A model generated the notes under the pieces. That model had not been told where the DNA came from, made no database searches, and was given only the letters and a program-made list of their open reading frames with translations. From AP-15 sp963796155 (lineage in GTDB: Bacteria; Pseudomonadota; Alphaproteobacteria; ATCC43930; CGMCC-115725): 64,000 nucleotides of DNA. The translations under genes were made by a program, and so were the position numbers. Location of the stretch: the NCBI GenBank assembly GCA_963796155.1, contig CAWCKT010000027.1:1-64000 (forward strand). The letters run 5' to 3'. Below are positions 7,451 to 16,905 of this stretch, in pieces (positions within the stretch are counted from its first letter, which is position 1; the number at the start of each line of letters is the position of its first letter).

Positions 7451-10135
7451 ATGGTCACGGTCGAGATCGACGAGGTTGCGACGCGCCTCCCTCTGATGGC
7501 AGCGGCGCATGTCGATCCGTCCGTCCCGATCCGCGTGCACGGCAAGTTTTTCTTCGCGGGAGAGAACAAGCATTTCATCAAGGGCGTGACCTACGGCCCC
7601 TTCCCAGAGGGCAGTCACGGTGCGCAATTCCCGGAAGCCGCAATGATCGACAAGGACTTCGCGCTTATGGCGGAGGCCAAGATCAATACTGTGCGGGTCT
7701 TCACGGCGCCACCGGTGTGGCTGCTCGATGCCGCTCATCGGATGGGTCTGAAAGTTCTCGTCGGACTTCCGTGGTCGCAACATATCGCCTTTCTCGACAG
7801 CGCCCGCATGCAGGCCGAGATCCGGAAAACGGTGGCCGCCGGGGTGCGAGCCTGCGGCCGCCATCCCGCCGTCTTCGCGTACCTGGTCGGCAACGAGATC
7901 CCCCCCGACATGGTGCGTTGGCATGGCGCCCAAGCGGTGCGCCGATTTGTCCGCGGCCTCGTCGCACGCGTCAGAGACGAGCATCCCGAGGCGCTTTTAA
8001 GTTATGCCAATTTCCCGTCGACGGAATATTTGACGATCGACTTTACCGACTTTGTTTGCTTCAACGTTTATCTCCACGACGAAGCGGCGTTCCGCCGATA
8101 CATTGCGAGGCTCCACAATCTGGCGGGCGATCAGCCACTGGTACTGACCGAATTCGGCGTCGATTCGATGCGTCTGGGCGAGGAGGAACAGCGGCGCATC
8201 CTTTCCTGGCAGATTCGCTCGGCCTTCGAGGCAGGCGTCGCCGGGACGTTCGTCTTTGCCTGGACCGACGAGTGGTTTACTGGAGGGCATCCAATAGATG
8301 ATTGGGCTTTTGGCCTAGTCGACCGGGAGCGTCTCCCCAAACCTTCCTTTGGCGAGGTAGCCCGTCAATACAAAAGCGCGTTGCCGCTGACTTTGCCGCG
8401 TTGCCCGCGGGTTTCCGTCGTGGTCTGCGCCTATAATGCCGAGCGGACGATGGATCGGTGCCTCGCCTCGCTCGCGGCACTCAACTATCCAGATTACGAG
8501 GTCATCGTCGTCAACGACGGTTCGCGCGACCGTACCCTCGAGATCGCCGAAGGGTACGGCTTTTGCCGGATCATCAGCCAACCCAACAAAGGGTTGAGCG
8601 TTGCCCGCAACGTTGGTGCCGAAGCGGCGACAGGGGAAATCGTCGCCTACACCGACAGCGACTGCGTCGCCGACCCCGATTGGCTGAGCTATCTCATCGC
8701 CAAGATGGAGGCGAGTAACCTTGCCGCCTGCGGCGGGCCCAATTTCCCGCCGCCCGAGGACGCGCTCGTCCCGGCTGTGGTCGCCGTGGCACCGGGCGGC
8801 CCGACGCATGTGCTGATCAGCGACGATATTGCCGAACACATCGCCGGATGCAACATGGCGTTCCGCCGGGAGGTGTTGATGAGGCTCGGCGGCTTCGATC
8901 CGATCTATCGCGCGGCCGGTGACGACGTAGATATCTGCTGGCGCTTTCAGGACGCCGGCTATGTCATCGGCTTCAGCCCCGCCGCCGTGGTCTGGCATTT
9001 CCGCCGCAACACGGTGGCTGCGTATTGCAACCAGCAGAGAGGCTACGGCAAGGCCGAGGCGCTCGTCTATGCTAAGCACCCGTTTCGCTTCAATCTTTTC
9101 GGACAAGCAAAATGGCTTGGCCGCATCTATGGTGATCTCTCGACCTCACTGCTGCTGTCGCGCCGGCCGGTCATCTATTCCGGGGTCTTCGGACGCGGTC
9201 TGTTCCAGACCATGTACGAACCGCCTTCGTCGCTGACCGCGTTACTGCCGTTGACCTTCGAATGGAGTGCGGCCTCCCTGGTGCTCGCAGCAGGCGGGAT
9301 GGCAGGCAGTGGGTGGTTGTGGCTCCTCACGGTTCCGTTGCTCGCAACATGGGTGGTGTGTGTCAACGGCGCGCTGCGGGCGCCGATCGACAAGCGTTTT
9401 GCCGGTTTGAACGCTACCGGGATAAGAGCCAGGGCGCTCGCTGCTTTGTTGATTTATCTCGGTCCGCTGCTGCGGGGATGGGAGCGCATCAAGTGGCGGA
9501 TCAAGGGGATGCGGGCCCAACCCCATATCGGTCTGGTCGAGACCGAGCAACGTGTTCGCATTTCATGGAGGGAGCGTGCCTTCCACCTCTCCTATTGGAG
9601 CGAAACCGGTGCCGAGAAAGAGATCCTGCTCGGCGGGCTGACCGATTTTCTCGTGCCGCAGAAATATCTTGTCGTGCCAGACACGGGATGGAGCAAGTGG
9701 GATCTCAAGATAGCCCGCGGTCTGTGCGGCCGCTCGCTGGTCACAGTCTGCAGCGAGAATCACGGCGGCAGCAAACGGCTCCTTCGCGTGCGCTGTGCGG
9801 TGCGGCTGTCACATCCCGCACTGTTCTTGGTGCGCAGCTATGCAGTGGTCTCGGCGTTTGCTCTGATCCTCGGCTCGCCGCTCGTAGGGGCAGTTATCGG
9901 AGCGGTGGGGATGGCCAATGTCGGCGTAATTTGCTACCAGATCGTCGGTCTTGGCCGATTGATGCACCGGATCATCGAGGCTGTAGCCAAGCAGGCCCGG
10001 CTAATACCCTTCGAGCCCGTGATGCCCGCCCGGGTTGAGATCCGCACGCGGCCCCGTGACTCTGGTGACAGCGCAAATCCGCTAAAGGCGTCGTCTCGAG
10101 GGGCGGCCCCCGAATCCCCGTTCGCGCGGGGGTGA
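7451..10135 (+). CDS. Fusion of a clan-A glycosidase domain and a GT2 glycosyltransferase, with membrane segments
   Basis: An 894-residue two-enzyme protein. Residues about 25-300 form a TIM-barrel glycoside hydrolase-like domain with acid/base-type GNE (Glu149) and nucleophile-type TEFG (Glu234). Residues about 318-560 are a GT2 domain (VSVVVCAYNAERTMD, VVNDGSRDRT, TDSDC, then a DDVDICWRFQ acceptor-site-like motif). The C-terminal part has at least two membrane regions (about 600-650 and 790-840) flanking a soluble segment. ATG 7451 is used; no clear ribosome site was seen. The ABC exporter gene follows by 46 bases. The protein probably builds and trims a glycan at the inner membrane; the sugar is unknown. 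The domain calls are good, the combined role is inference. Confidence 0.85.
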   Translation: MVTVEIDEVATRLPLMAAAHVDPSVPIRVHGKFFFAGENKHFIKGVTYGPFPEGSHGAQFPEAAMIDKDFALMAEAKINTVRVFTAPPVWLLDAAHRMGLKVLVGLPWSQHIAFLDSARMQAEIRKTVAAGVRACGRHPAVFAYLVGNEIPPDMVRWHGAQAVRRFVRGLVARVRDEHPEALLSYANFPSTEYLTIDFTDFVCFNVYLHDEAAFRRYIARLHNLAGDQPLVLTEFGVDSMRLGEEEQRRILSWQIRSAFEAGVAGTFVFAWTDEWFTGGHPIDDWAFGLVDRERLPKPSFGEVARQYKSALPLTLPRCPRVSVVVCAYNAERTMDRCLASLAALNYPDYEVIVVNDGSRDRTLEIAEGYGFCRIISQPNKGLSVARNVGAEAATGEIVAYTDSDCVADPDWLSYLIAKMEASNLAACGGPNFPPPEDALVPAVVAVAPGGPTHVLISDDIAEHIAGCNMAFRREVLMRLGGFDPIYRAAGDDVDICWRFQDAGYVIGFSPAAVVWHFRRNTVAAYCNQQRGYGKAEALVYAKHPFRFNLFGQAKWLGRIYGDLSTSLLLSRRPVIYSGVFGRGLFQTMYEPPSSLTALLPLTFEWSAASLVLAAGGMAGSGWLWLLTVPLLATWVVCVNGALRAPIDKRFAGLNATGIRARALAALLIYLGPLLRGWERIKWRIKGMRAQPHIGLVETEQRVRISWRERAFHLSYWSETGAEKEILLGGLTDFLVPQKYLVVPDTGWSKWDLKIARGLCGRSLVTVCSENHGGSKRLLRVRCAVRLSHPALFLVRSYAVVSAFALILGSPLVGAVIGAVGMANVGVICYQIVGLGRLMHRIIEAVAKQARLIPFEPVMPARVEIRTRPRDSGDSANPLKASSRGAAPESPFARG

Positions 10136-10181
10136 CGACACGGCCTCCAGCGTGCCGACTAAGGGCCGAGGCCGGTGCGCG

Positions 10182-11945
10182 ATGATTAGGAGGCTTCTAC
10201 CCTATTTGAAGCCGCACCGCTGGAGGATCGTCTGGGCGCTCCTGCAGGTGTTGCTTATCGCCGGCTTCGAGCTGCTGAAGCCTTGGCCCATTCAGATCGT
10301 CATCGACAATGTACTTGGCGGCAAGCCGTTCCCGATCCCCGGTGTGTCGTCGTCACCGGGGAACCTGCTTCTTCTCGCCTGTCTTGGAATCGTCGTCATC
10401 CATTTTGGCGCAGGCGCGCTGACACTGCTCCACAATTACACCGCTATCCGCATCGGCCAGAATATGGTCAACGACCTGCGCAGCGCTCTCTATGCCCATC
10501 TCCAGCGATTGTCGCTCGCATTCCACAGCCGCCAACGCGTGGGTGATCTCCTGTATCGGATCACCGCTGACAGCTTTGCAGTCCAGACGATGATCATGAA
10601 CGGCGCGCTGCCGATCCTGTCCGCCTTGGTTCTGCTCGTCGGCATGCTGGTCATCCTGTTTCCGCTCGATCCGGCGTTGACCGTGCTCGCTCTGACGGTC
10701 GTTCCGGTGTTGTTCGCGCTGATCTCGGTGTTCAATCGGAAGATCGTCGATGTCGCCACCGAGGTGCGGACCACAGAGAGCCGGGTATACTCGCTCGTGC
10801 AGTGGGCAATGTCGTCCATCAAGCTGGTGCAAGCCTTCACCAAGGAGGAGGAGGAGCATCGACGCTTTATGGGGGCGAGCCGGGAAAGCCTGCTGGCTAC
10901 ATTGCGGCTGTACAGCTGGCAGACACTCTATTCCGGGACCGTCAATCTCGTGATCGCCGGTGGTACCGCGCTCGTGGTCTTTGTCGGGGCGCGGGCGGTC
11001 ATCTCCGGCACGCTTTCGATCGGGCAGCTGATCGTTTTCATCTCCTACCTCGCTCAGCTCTACGCGCCGATCAATCAGATTACGCAGAGCTGGGGGCTGA
11101 TTGCAGGTGCCCGGGTCGGTGCGCGCCGGATCTTCGAGATTCTCGACACCGAGGCTGATCTCAAGGACGGCACACAAACCTTCCCGCCGGGCGGGACGCG
11201 CGGGGCAGTGGCCTGGTCCGGGGTCAGCTTCCGCTATCGCCCCGACACCCCGGTTCTCACCTGCATCGACTTGAACGTGCCCGCCGGAGCCAAAATCGCC
11301 GTTGTCGGTCCGACCGGAGCAGGCAAGTCGACGCTTCTTGGTCTGTTGCCGCGGTTCTACGACCCTTCTGCGGGCTCGGTTGCGATCGACGGCATCGATG
11401 TGCGCGAATACACGCTGAGATCGCTACGCAGCCAAATTTCGATGGTCCTGCAGCCGCCGCTGATCTTTCCTCTTTCGGTGCGCGACAATATTGCCTACGG
11501 CCGCCCAGGGGCCGACAATTCGGCGATCGAGCAAGCGGCTCGACTGGCTCGGATCGAGGATCTGATCACCTCGCTTCCGGACGGTTACGACACGGTCTTA
11601 GGCGAATCCGGAGCCTCGCTCTCGGAGGGAGAAAAGCAGCGCATCACGATCGCCCGCGCCTTGCTGCGCGACGCTCCGATCCTGATCCTCGACGAGCCGA
11701 CTTCGGCGCTCGATGTCACGACCGAGGCGCTCGTGATGGCTGGAATTGAGCGGCTGATGATGGGCCGTACGACCTTTATCATCGCCCATCGCTTGTCGAC
11801 GGTACGCCGCTGCGACCAGATCCTCGTATTGCGCGGCGGCGCCATTGTCGAGCAAGGAACTTTACCGCACCTGCTGCGTCGCAACGGGGTCTTCGCGGAA
11901 TACTATCGCACTCAGCTCGCGCCGGAGGAGGCAGGCGCGGATTAG
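10182..11945 (+). CDS. ABC exporter, fused membrane and ATPase domains (MsbA/lipid-glycan type)
   Basis: A 587-residue half-transporter. The N-terminal domain has about six membrane helices (to residue about 320). It is followed by an ATPase with Walker A GPTGAGKST (about 376), Q-loop (MVLQPPLIF), signature SLSEGEKQR (about 480), Walker B ILILDEPTSALD (about 500) and the switch His in IIAHRLS. The signature reads LSEGE rather than LSGGQ/LSGGE. It probably works as a homodimer flipping a glycan or lipid-linked product of the preceding genes across the inner membrane. ATG 10182 is preferred to 10152 because the membrane domain begins there (MIRRLLPYLKPHR). Confidence 0.92.
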   Translation: MIRRLLPYLKPHRWRIVWALLQVLLIAGFELLKPWPIQIVIDNVLGGKPFPIPGVSSSPGNLLLLACLGIVVIHFGAGALTLLHNYTAIRIGQNMVNDLRSALYAHLQRLSLAFHSRQRVGDLLYRITADSFAVQTMIMNGALPILSALVLLVGMLVILFPLDPALTVLALTVVPVLFALISVFNRKIVDVATEVRTTESRVYSLVQWAMSSIKLVQAFTKEEEEHRRFMGASRESLLATLRLYSWQTLYSGTVNLVIAGGTALVVFVGARAVISGTLSIGQLIVFISYLAQLYAPINQITQSWGLIAGARVGARRIFEILDTEADLKDGTQTFPPGGTRGAVAWSGVSFRYRPDTPVLTCIDLNVPAGAKIAVVGPTGAGKSTLLGLLPRFYDPSAGSVAIDGIDVREYTLRSLRSQISMVLQPPLIFPLSVRDNIAYGRPGADNSAIEQAARLARIEDLITSLPDGYDTVLGESGASLSEGEKQRITIARALLRDAPILILDEPTSALDVTTEALVMAGIERLMMGRTTFIIAHRLSTVRRCDQILVLRGGAIVEQGTLPHLLRRNGVFAEYYRTQLAPEEAGAD

Positions 11946-12089
11946 ATTCGGCTGGATCCCGACCTTGTGCGAGGCTCAAGCCAAAGCGCAAGTCGAGTGA
12001 AAAGAGCCGGTTTCTAACATCATGGCTCCCCCGTCTCGTTCCGATCGCAGAGAAACAGCGCCCTGGCGCTCGCTCCTGCGGCGGCGGCC

Positions 12090-14042
12090 TCAGCGGGCTA
12101 GGTCGCTAACCAGCGAAAAGGCCGAATTACGGCCGACTTGACCGCGATAAATCTGGAGATTTTCGAGCACGCGCTGAACGTAGTTTCGCGTCTCGCTAAT
12201 CGGGATGTTCTCGATCCAATCAACCATGTCGACGTTGTCGCTTCGCGGATCGCCGTAATCATGCAGCCACTGCCGAACGCGGCTGGGGCCCGCGTTGTAA
12301 GCAGCGATCGCGAGCGCGTAGGAGCCTCCGAAATCGTCGATCAGGGTCTCGAGGTAAGCGCGCCCGAGAAGGACATTGTAGATGCCGTCCGTGGTCAACC
12401 GCTCGGCCGAGAATGAGAGTTGCAGCTTGCTGGCGATGGAATTCGCCGTCGCCGGCATCAGCTGCATCAGGCCGCGCGCTCCGGCAGGGCTCACCGCATC
12501 ATGCTCGAATGCACTTTCCTGACGCGTGATCGCGAAGAGCAGAGAATGTTCCGCGGTGCCGCCGCTCGGTATCTCGGTGATCGGATAGCCGTGGACCATC
12601 AGCGGTGTCCCGGCCTCGATGGCGCGCTTGGCCACCGCGATCGCGAGATCGATCCGCCCACTGGTCTCGGCGAGGGTCGCCAGCATAGCGAACCCAGTCG
12701 GGGTCGTGGCGTCGTCTGCCATCTTCAGCAAGAACGCCTTGCTCTGGTCCCGGTACCCGAACCCCAAGAAGATTCGGGCGGCGCGCACTTCCTCGATCTG
12801 ATTGAAGCGGGCCAATTCCGCGGCATCGGGAACCGGCTCCGGCAGCGGGTGCGGCGGCGCATCCTCGCCGAGCTGGTGAGCGGCCAGCTGTCCGTAGAAG
12901 GTGACCATGTGATCCGCCGCCGCAGCATACCATTTCGCGGCGAGCTCCGGTTTGGCTTGGGCTTCGGCGGCGCGTCCGCCCCAGTACCCGGCCCGTGCCT
13001 TCGCATAGGGCGTGCCGACGCGGGTTAGGATTCGCGAAAAGTGATCAAAGGCGAGTGCGGGGTTCTTCATATAGCGCAGCGCTATATACCCCAACAGAAA
13101 CTCCGCCTCGGAATAGGCATTGCCCTCGATCAGACCGTGTTGCTCGACGATACGGTACGCCAGCTCGGCATTGCCGGTGGCGAGAACCCGCCGGGCTACG
13201 GTCTGCCGCTCGGCCCACCACGAAGCGGGTCGAATGAGATCTCCAGGCTGGGACAGTAGGATCTGCACCGCCGCATCGAGCATATCCTTCTTGGTTAGCC
13301 AATGCAGCTCCTGGTAAATGAGCCCTGGATTGGAGTGCAGCTGTGCTGGGACCCGAGCGACAAGAACCCCGGTGTCCGATGCCTGCACAGCGAGCGCCAG
13401 ACGCGCTTCCGCCAAACTGCGCCAATCCGGCGGCACTAAAGGCAGCATCCGGCGCGCTGCCTCGTTTTGCCCGTCCCACAACAGCCGATCAAGCCGCTTT
13501 TCATCATCGTCCAATCGGATCGACGCCGAATGATGGACGAGAAAGCTCCTTTCATCGAGAGCACCAAAGTCGCCATCGATCCAGGCCGCTCGCAACGCCG
13601 CCGTACCTCCTTCGAGGTCGCCGGAGTTCAACACGATCTCGGCTTCGCGGACTCTGCCCACCGCGCTGATCGGGGGAAACCGCTTAAACCAGTTGGCAGC
13701 CACTTCATCCGATTCGCCGGACAAAGCTTCCTCGGCATGCTTGCGCAGCGCGTTCTGCCTCGGCCAGTTGGGGTTCTTCTCGATAAACTCGGCTATGTCG
13801 GCAAAGCGGCCGGGTGCGCCGAGGCGGGAATAATCCAACCAGCGCATAATCTTAAGTGGCAACGGATCATCGATCGGCGTCACGTCGGCATACGCGCGGT
13901 TCCAGTCGCCGCTCTGCGCCGCGGCGAGAGCCGAGCGCGTCGCCTGAAGATCGGCCTCAGACAGCCCCTCCGCTTGCGACGCCGAAACGGGGGAGCAGAC
14001 GGTTAAAGCGAGAAACAAGACTACGCGAACGACCAAACGCAA
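12090..14042 (-). CDS. slt: Soluble lytic murein transglycosylase
   Basis: Cleaves peptidoglycan glycan strands to 1,6-anhydro products in the periplasm. It has 650 residues: an N-terminal signal peptide (LVVRVVLFLALTVCSPVSA), a long helical superhelix, and a C-terminal lysozyme-like domain (about 490-630). The catalytic Glu is in ITRQESAF, followed by SPAGARGLMQLMPATA and the AYNAGPSRV motif. The start codon is TTG at 14042; AGGGGG lies 7 bases before it, which supports that choice. It converges with the ABC exporter gene and diverges from dapA, an arrangement common in alphaproteobacteria. Confidence 0.95.
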   Translation of the reverse strand: MRLVVRVVLFLALTVCSPVSASQAEGLSEADLQATRSALAAAQSGDWNRAYADVTPIDDPLPLKIMRWLDYSRLGAPGRFADIAEFIEKNPNWPRQNALRKHAEEALSGESDEVAANWFKRFPPISAVGRVREAEIVLNSGDLEGGTAALRAAWIDGDFGALDERSFLVHHSASIRLDDDEKRLDRLLWDGQNEAARRMLPLVPPDWRSLAEARLALAVQASDTGVLVARVPAQLHSNPGLIYQELHWLTKKDMLDAAVQILLSQPGDLIRPASWWAERQTVARRVLATGNAELAYRIVEQHGLIEGNAYSEAEFLLGYIALRYMKNPALAFDHFSRILTRVGTPYAKARAGYWGGRAAEAQAKPELAAKWYAAAADHMVTFYGQLAAHQLGEDAPPHPLPEPVPDAAELARFNQIEEVRAARIFLGFGYRDQSKAFLLKMADDATTPTGFAMLATLAETSGRIDLAIAVAKRAIEAGTPLMVHGYPITEIPSGGTAEHSLLFAITRQESAFEHDAVSPAGARGLMQLMPATANSIASKLQLSFSAERLTTDGIYNVLLGRAYLETLIDDFGGSYALAIAAYNAGPSRVRQWLHDYGDPRSDNVDMVDWIENIPISETRNYVQRVLENLQIYRGQVGRNSAFSLVSDLAR

Positions 14043-14215
14043 GGCCGATCCCCCTACGTTAAATCAAAGATGAGGCAAACGTCATTATGAGTTTTTCACT
14101 GCTCTGGCAAGCCGCCTCAGACGCAGGCCCGCATCCCGCCGTGATGGCAGCGCTGTTGAAGCCGGCGCTTGCGAGGGCTATCGTGGCTCGGAACCCTGGA
14201 ATCCGGGAGGAAACA

Positions 14216-15091
14216 ATGTTCAAGGGATCGCTCGTCGCGCTGATCACGCCCTTCCACAATGGAGAGGTCGAAGAAACGGCCTTTCAGGAGCTGGTCGCCT
14301 GGCAGATCGGCCAAGGTACGCACGGTCTCGTTCCATGCGGCACCACCGGTAAGTCGCCGGCGCTGCACGACGACGAGGCGCGCCAAATCATCGCGCTCTG
14401 CGTCGAGGTTGCAAAGGGTCGGGCGCCGGTTATTGCTGGAACCGGCACCAACTCCACCGGCCATACGATCGTGTTGACCCGCCAGGCGAAGGAAGCCGGG
14501 GCCGATGCTGCGCTAATCGTGTGCCCCTATTACAACAAACCGACGCAGGAAGGCTTGTTCCAGCATTTCAAGACGGTGCACGACGCGGTCGACCTGCCAA
14601 TCATCATCTACAACATCCCGGGTCGCTCGGCGGTCGACATGACCAACGCGACAATGGCGCGTCTCGCCAAGCTGCCGAACATCGTCGGCGTAAAGGATGC
14701 CACGAACGATCTCGCGCGCCCGCTTCGGATGCGTCGAGAAATCGGCGCGGGGTTCTGTCTGCTGTCGGGTGAGGACGCTACCGCCGTCGCCTACCTCGCC
14801 CAAGGCGGCGATGGCTGCATTTCCGTAACGGCCAACGTCGCGCCGCGACTCTGCTCGGAGATGCATGAGGCGTGGCAGCGCGGCGATGTCAAGACGGTGC
14901 GCGAAATCAATGAACGGTTGATCCCACTGCACGACGCACTGTTCGCCGAAACCAGCCCCGCCCCGGTCAAATATGCCGCCTCGTTGCTCGGCCGTTGCAC
15001 TGCCGAGGTGCGCCAGCCGCTTTGGGCAACCCAGCCCGAAACTCAGCAGAAGGTGCAGCACGCGATGCGAGGCGCCGGCCTCCTCAATTGA
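14216..15091 (+). CDS. dapA: 4-hydroxy-tetrahydrodipicolinate synthase
   Basis: Condenses pyruvate with aspartate semialdehyde in lysine/diaminopimelate synthesis. 291 residues, the normal length. It starts MFKGSLVALITPF with GAGG upstream. The GTTGKSP motif, the YYNKPTQEG tyrosine region, IIYNIPGRS, the Schiff-base lysine in IVGVKDAT and LSGEDATA are all in place. The stop codon overlaps the smpB start (TGATG), so the two are almost certainly co-translated. Confidence 0.96.
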   Translation: MFKGSLVALITPFHNGEVEETAFQELVAWQIGQGTHGLVPCGTTGKSPALHDDEARQIIALCVEVAKGRAPVIAGTGTNSTGHTIVLTRQAKEAGADAALIVCPYYNKPTQEGLFQHFKTVHDAVDLPIIIYNIPGRSAVDMTNATMARLAKLPNIVGVKDATNDLARPLRMRREIGAGFCLLSGEDATAVAYLAQGGDGCISVTANVAPRLCSEMHEAWQRGDVKTVREINERLIPLHDALFAETSPAPVKYAASLLGRCTAEVRQPLWATQPETQQKVQHAMRGAGLLN

Positions 15092-15555
15092 TGAGGACGG
15101 CCGACCGCTACGTTGCGCAGAATCGCCGCGCGCGCCACGACTACTTGATCGAGGACACGATCGAGGCGGGGGTCGTCCTGCGAGGCACCGAGGTCAAGGT
15201 GCTGCGTCAGGGGCAGGCCAGCATCACCGAGGCCTACGCCGATCAGAGCGGCGGCGAGCTGTTCCTGATAAACGCCAACATACCGGAATACGCCGCCTCG
15301 GCGCACTTCAATCACCAGCCGCGGCGGCCGCGGAAGCTGCTGCTCCATCGCAAGCAGATGAACCGGCTGTTGGGCGCGATCCAACGCGATGGGATCACCG
15401 TGGTCCCACTATCCATTTATTTCAACGAACGCGGCCGGGCCAAGGTCGAACTCGGCCTCGCCCGAGGGAAGCGAAAGGCCGACAAGCGTCAGGCGGAGAA
15501 GCAGCGCGACTGGCGGCGCAGCAGGGCGCGCATTCTGCGCGAGCACAACGCGTGA
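15091..15555 (+). CDS. smpB: SsrA-binding protein SmpB (trans-translation)
   Basis: Binds tmRNA and brings it to stalled ribosomes. 154 residues with the family core: NRRARHDYLIEDTIEAGVVL, GTEVKVLRQGQASI, AYADQSGGELFL, and the basic tail KADKRQAEKQRDWRR. Its ATG shares the A of the dapA stop. It ends 7 bases before the convergent uracil-DNA glycosylase gene. No ssrA gene was seen in the window. Confidence 0.97.
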   Translation: MRTADRYVAQNRRARHDYLIEDTIEAGVVLRGTEVKVLRQGQASITEAYADQSGGELFLINANIPEYAASAHFNHQPRRPRKLLLHRKQMNRLLGAIQRDGITVVPLSIYFNERGRAKVELGLARGKRKADKRQAEKQRDWRRSRARILREHNA

Positions 15556-15562
15556 TAGCCGC

Positions 15563-16225
15563 TCATTCCGCGGCCCCCTCCTTCGTCCGCCCGAGTCGGC
15601 AGGCGAGGGCGGCGATTACTGTTTCGAACATCGCGATGGTCAGCTTTCCCGTATTGGTGTTGTATCGCGAGCAGTGATAGCTGTCGGCGAGCAGCGTGCC
15701 ATCCGGCAACGGATGCAAGCGCGCGTGTGCGAAGGGGAAGAGCCCACGACGCAAGCCAAGCGCCGCGAGTGCGCTGTGGTGGGCGATCGCGCCGAGCGCG
15801 AGGATTGCGCGGAGCCGGGGTAAGCCGGCGATCTCGGCGGCGAGGAAGCGTCGGCAGGTCGTGATCTCGTCGGTTTGAGGCTTATTTTGTGGAGGCACGC
15901 AGCGGACCGCATTGGTGATACGCGCCCGGGGGAGCACGAGGCCATCATCGGGACGGGCGTCGTAGTTCCCGCCGGCGAAGCCGAATTTCCGTAACGTTTC
16001 ATAGAGCAGCCCGCCGGCGAAATCGCCGGTGAATGGGCGTCCTGTCCGGTTGGCGCCTTTCAGACCCGGCGCGAGGCCGATGATCAACAGTTCCGCCCCG
16101 TGGTCGCCAAACGATGGAACCGGCGCATTGAACCACTCCGGATGGGCCGCCCGCTGCGCCTCGCGGAATGCCGCAAGACGTGGGCAGAGCGGGCAGTCCC
16201 GCGCGGGCACCACCGACGGGGTCAA
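15563..16225 (-). CDS. Uracil-DNA glycosylase, family 4/5 (Fe-S, UdgB-like)
   Basis: Removes uracil and other deaminated bases from DNA. 220 residues with CPLC near the N terminus and further cysteines (NAVRCVPP, TTCRRFL) expected to hold a 4Fe-4S cluster. The active-site loop is GLAPGLKGANRTGRPFTGD; the GLAPG-GANRTGRPF form points to family 5 (UdgB) rather than family 4. The C-terminal motif is SYHCSRYNTNTGKL. The longest frame begins with TTG at 16225; GTG at 16213 is an alternative. It lies 6 bases after the NYN gene on the same strand. Confidence 0.88.
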   Translation of the reverse strand: MTPSVVPARDCPLCPRLAAFREAQRAAHPEWFNAPVPSFGDHGAELLIIGLAPGLKGANRTGRPFTGDFAGGLLYETLRKFGFAGGNYDARPDDGLVLPRARITNAVRCVPPQNKPQTDEITTCRRFLAAEIAGLPRLRAILALGAIAHHSALAALGLRRGLFPFAHARLHPLPDGTLLADSYHCSRYNTNTGKLTIAMFETVIAALACRLGRTKEGAAE

Positions 16226-16231
16226 CGAAGG

Positions 16232-16813
16232 TCACGCCTCGTCGACAAATTCGGCTCGCGGCCGGTGGGGTTCTTCGCGCGTGTGATGGTTGCGCATGAT
16301 GCTCGGCGCGAGGTCATGGAGCTCGATGAAATTGTCGGCTTGGCGGCGCAGGTCGTCCGAAACCATCGGCGGCGAGGAGCGGATCGTCGATACGACCGAC
16401 ACGCGAACACCCTTGCGCTGAACCGCCTCGACGAGGCGCCGGAAATCGCCGTCCCCGGAGAACAGGAGTGCGTGATCGATATATTGAGCCATCTCCAGCA
16501 TGTCGATCGCGAGCTCGATATCCATGTTGCCCTTGATCCGGCGGCGCCCCATCGCATCGGTGAATTCCTTTGTCGGCTTTGTTACCATCGTGTAGCCGTT
16601 GTAATCGAGCCAATCCACCAGCGGTCGGATCGGTGAGTATTCCTGATCTTCGAGTAAGGCAGTGTAATAGAATGCTCGGATCAAGCGTCCCTTTGTGCTA
16701 AACAGATCAAGCAGGCGTTTGTAATCTATGTCGAATGCTAGGCCACGCGCGGCGGAATAGAGGTTGGCCCCATCGATGAATATGGCGAGTCGCTCTTCCG
16801 GGTAGAAAATCAT
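16232..16813 (-). CDS. NYN domain protein, LabA/DUF88 family
   Basis: PIN-like putative ribonuclease of 193 residues. Key acidic motifs are FIDGANLYSAAR near the N terminus, KGNMDIELAIDML, and SGDGDFRRLVEAVQRKGVRV, the usual metal-binding aspartates of this fold. The start at 16813 (MIFYPEERLAIFIDG) matches how close relatives begin and has GGAG 12 bases upstream; 16831 is possible. Homologues lie beside folK in many alphaproteobacteria. RNA target unknown. Confidence 0.85.
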   Translation of the reverse strand: MIFYPEERLAIFIDGANLYSAARGLAFDIDYKRLLDLFSTKGRLIRAFYYTALLEDQEYSPIRPLVDWLDYNGYTMVTKPTKEFTDAMGRRRIKGNMDIELAIDMLEMAQYIDHALLFSGDGDFRRLVEAVQRKGVRVSVVSTIRSSPPMVSDDLRRQADNFIELHDLAPSIMRNHHTREEPHRPRAEFVDEA

Positions 16814-16905
16814 CTGGCACAAATGCTCCATCGGGTTCGATAATGCATGAACTGTCTTACAGCGGGCATCCCGGGTCAAGCAAGGTGAGCGCATGAAGGT
16901 GCCAA

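Noticed and set aside
14092..14215. Upstream start for dapA at 14087
   Set aside because: DapA similarity starts at MFKGSLVALITPF (14216) with a ribosome site; the upstream residues have no similarity.
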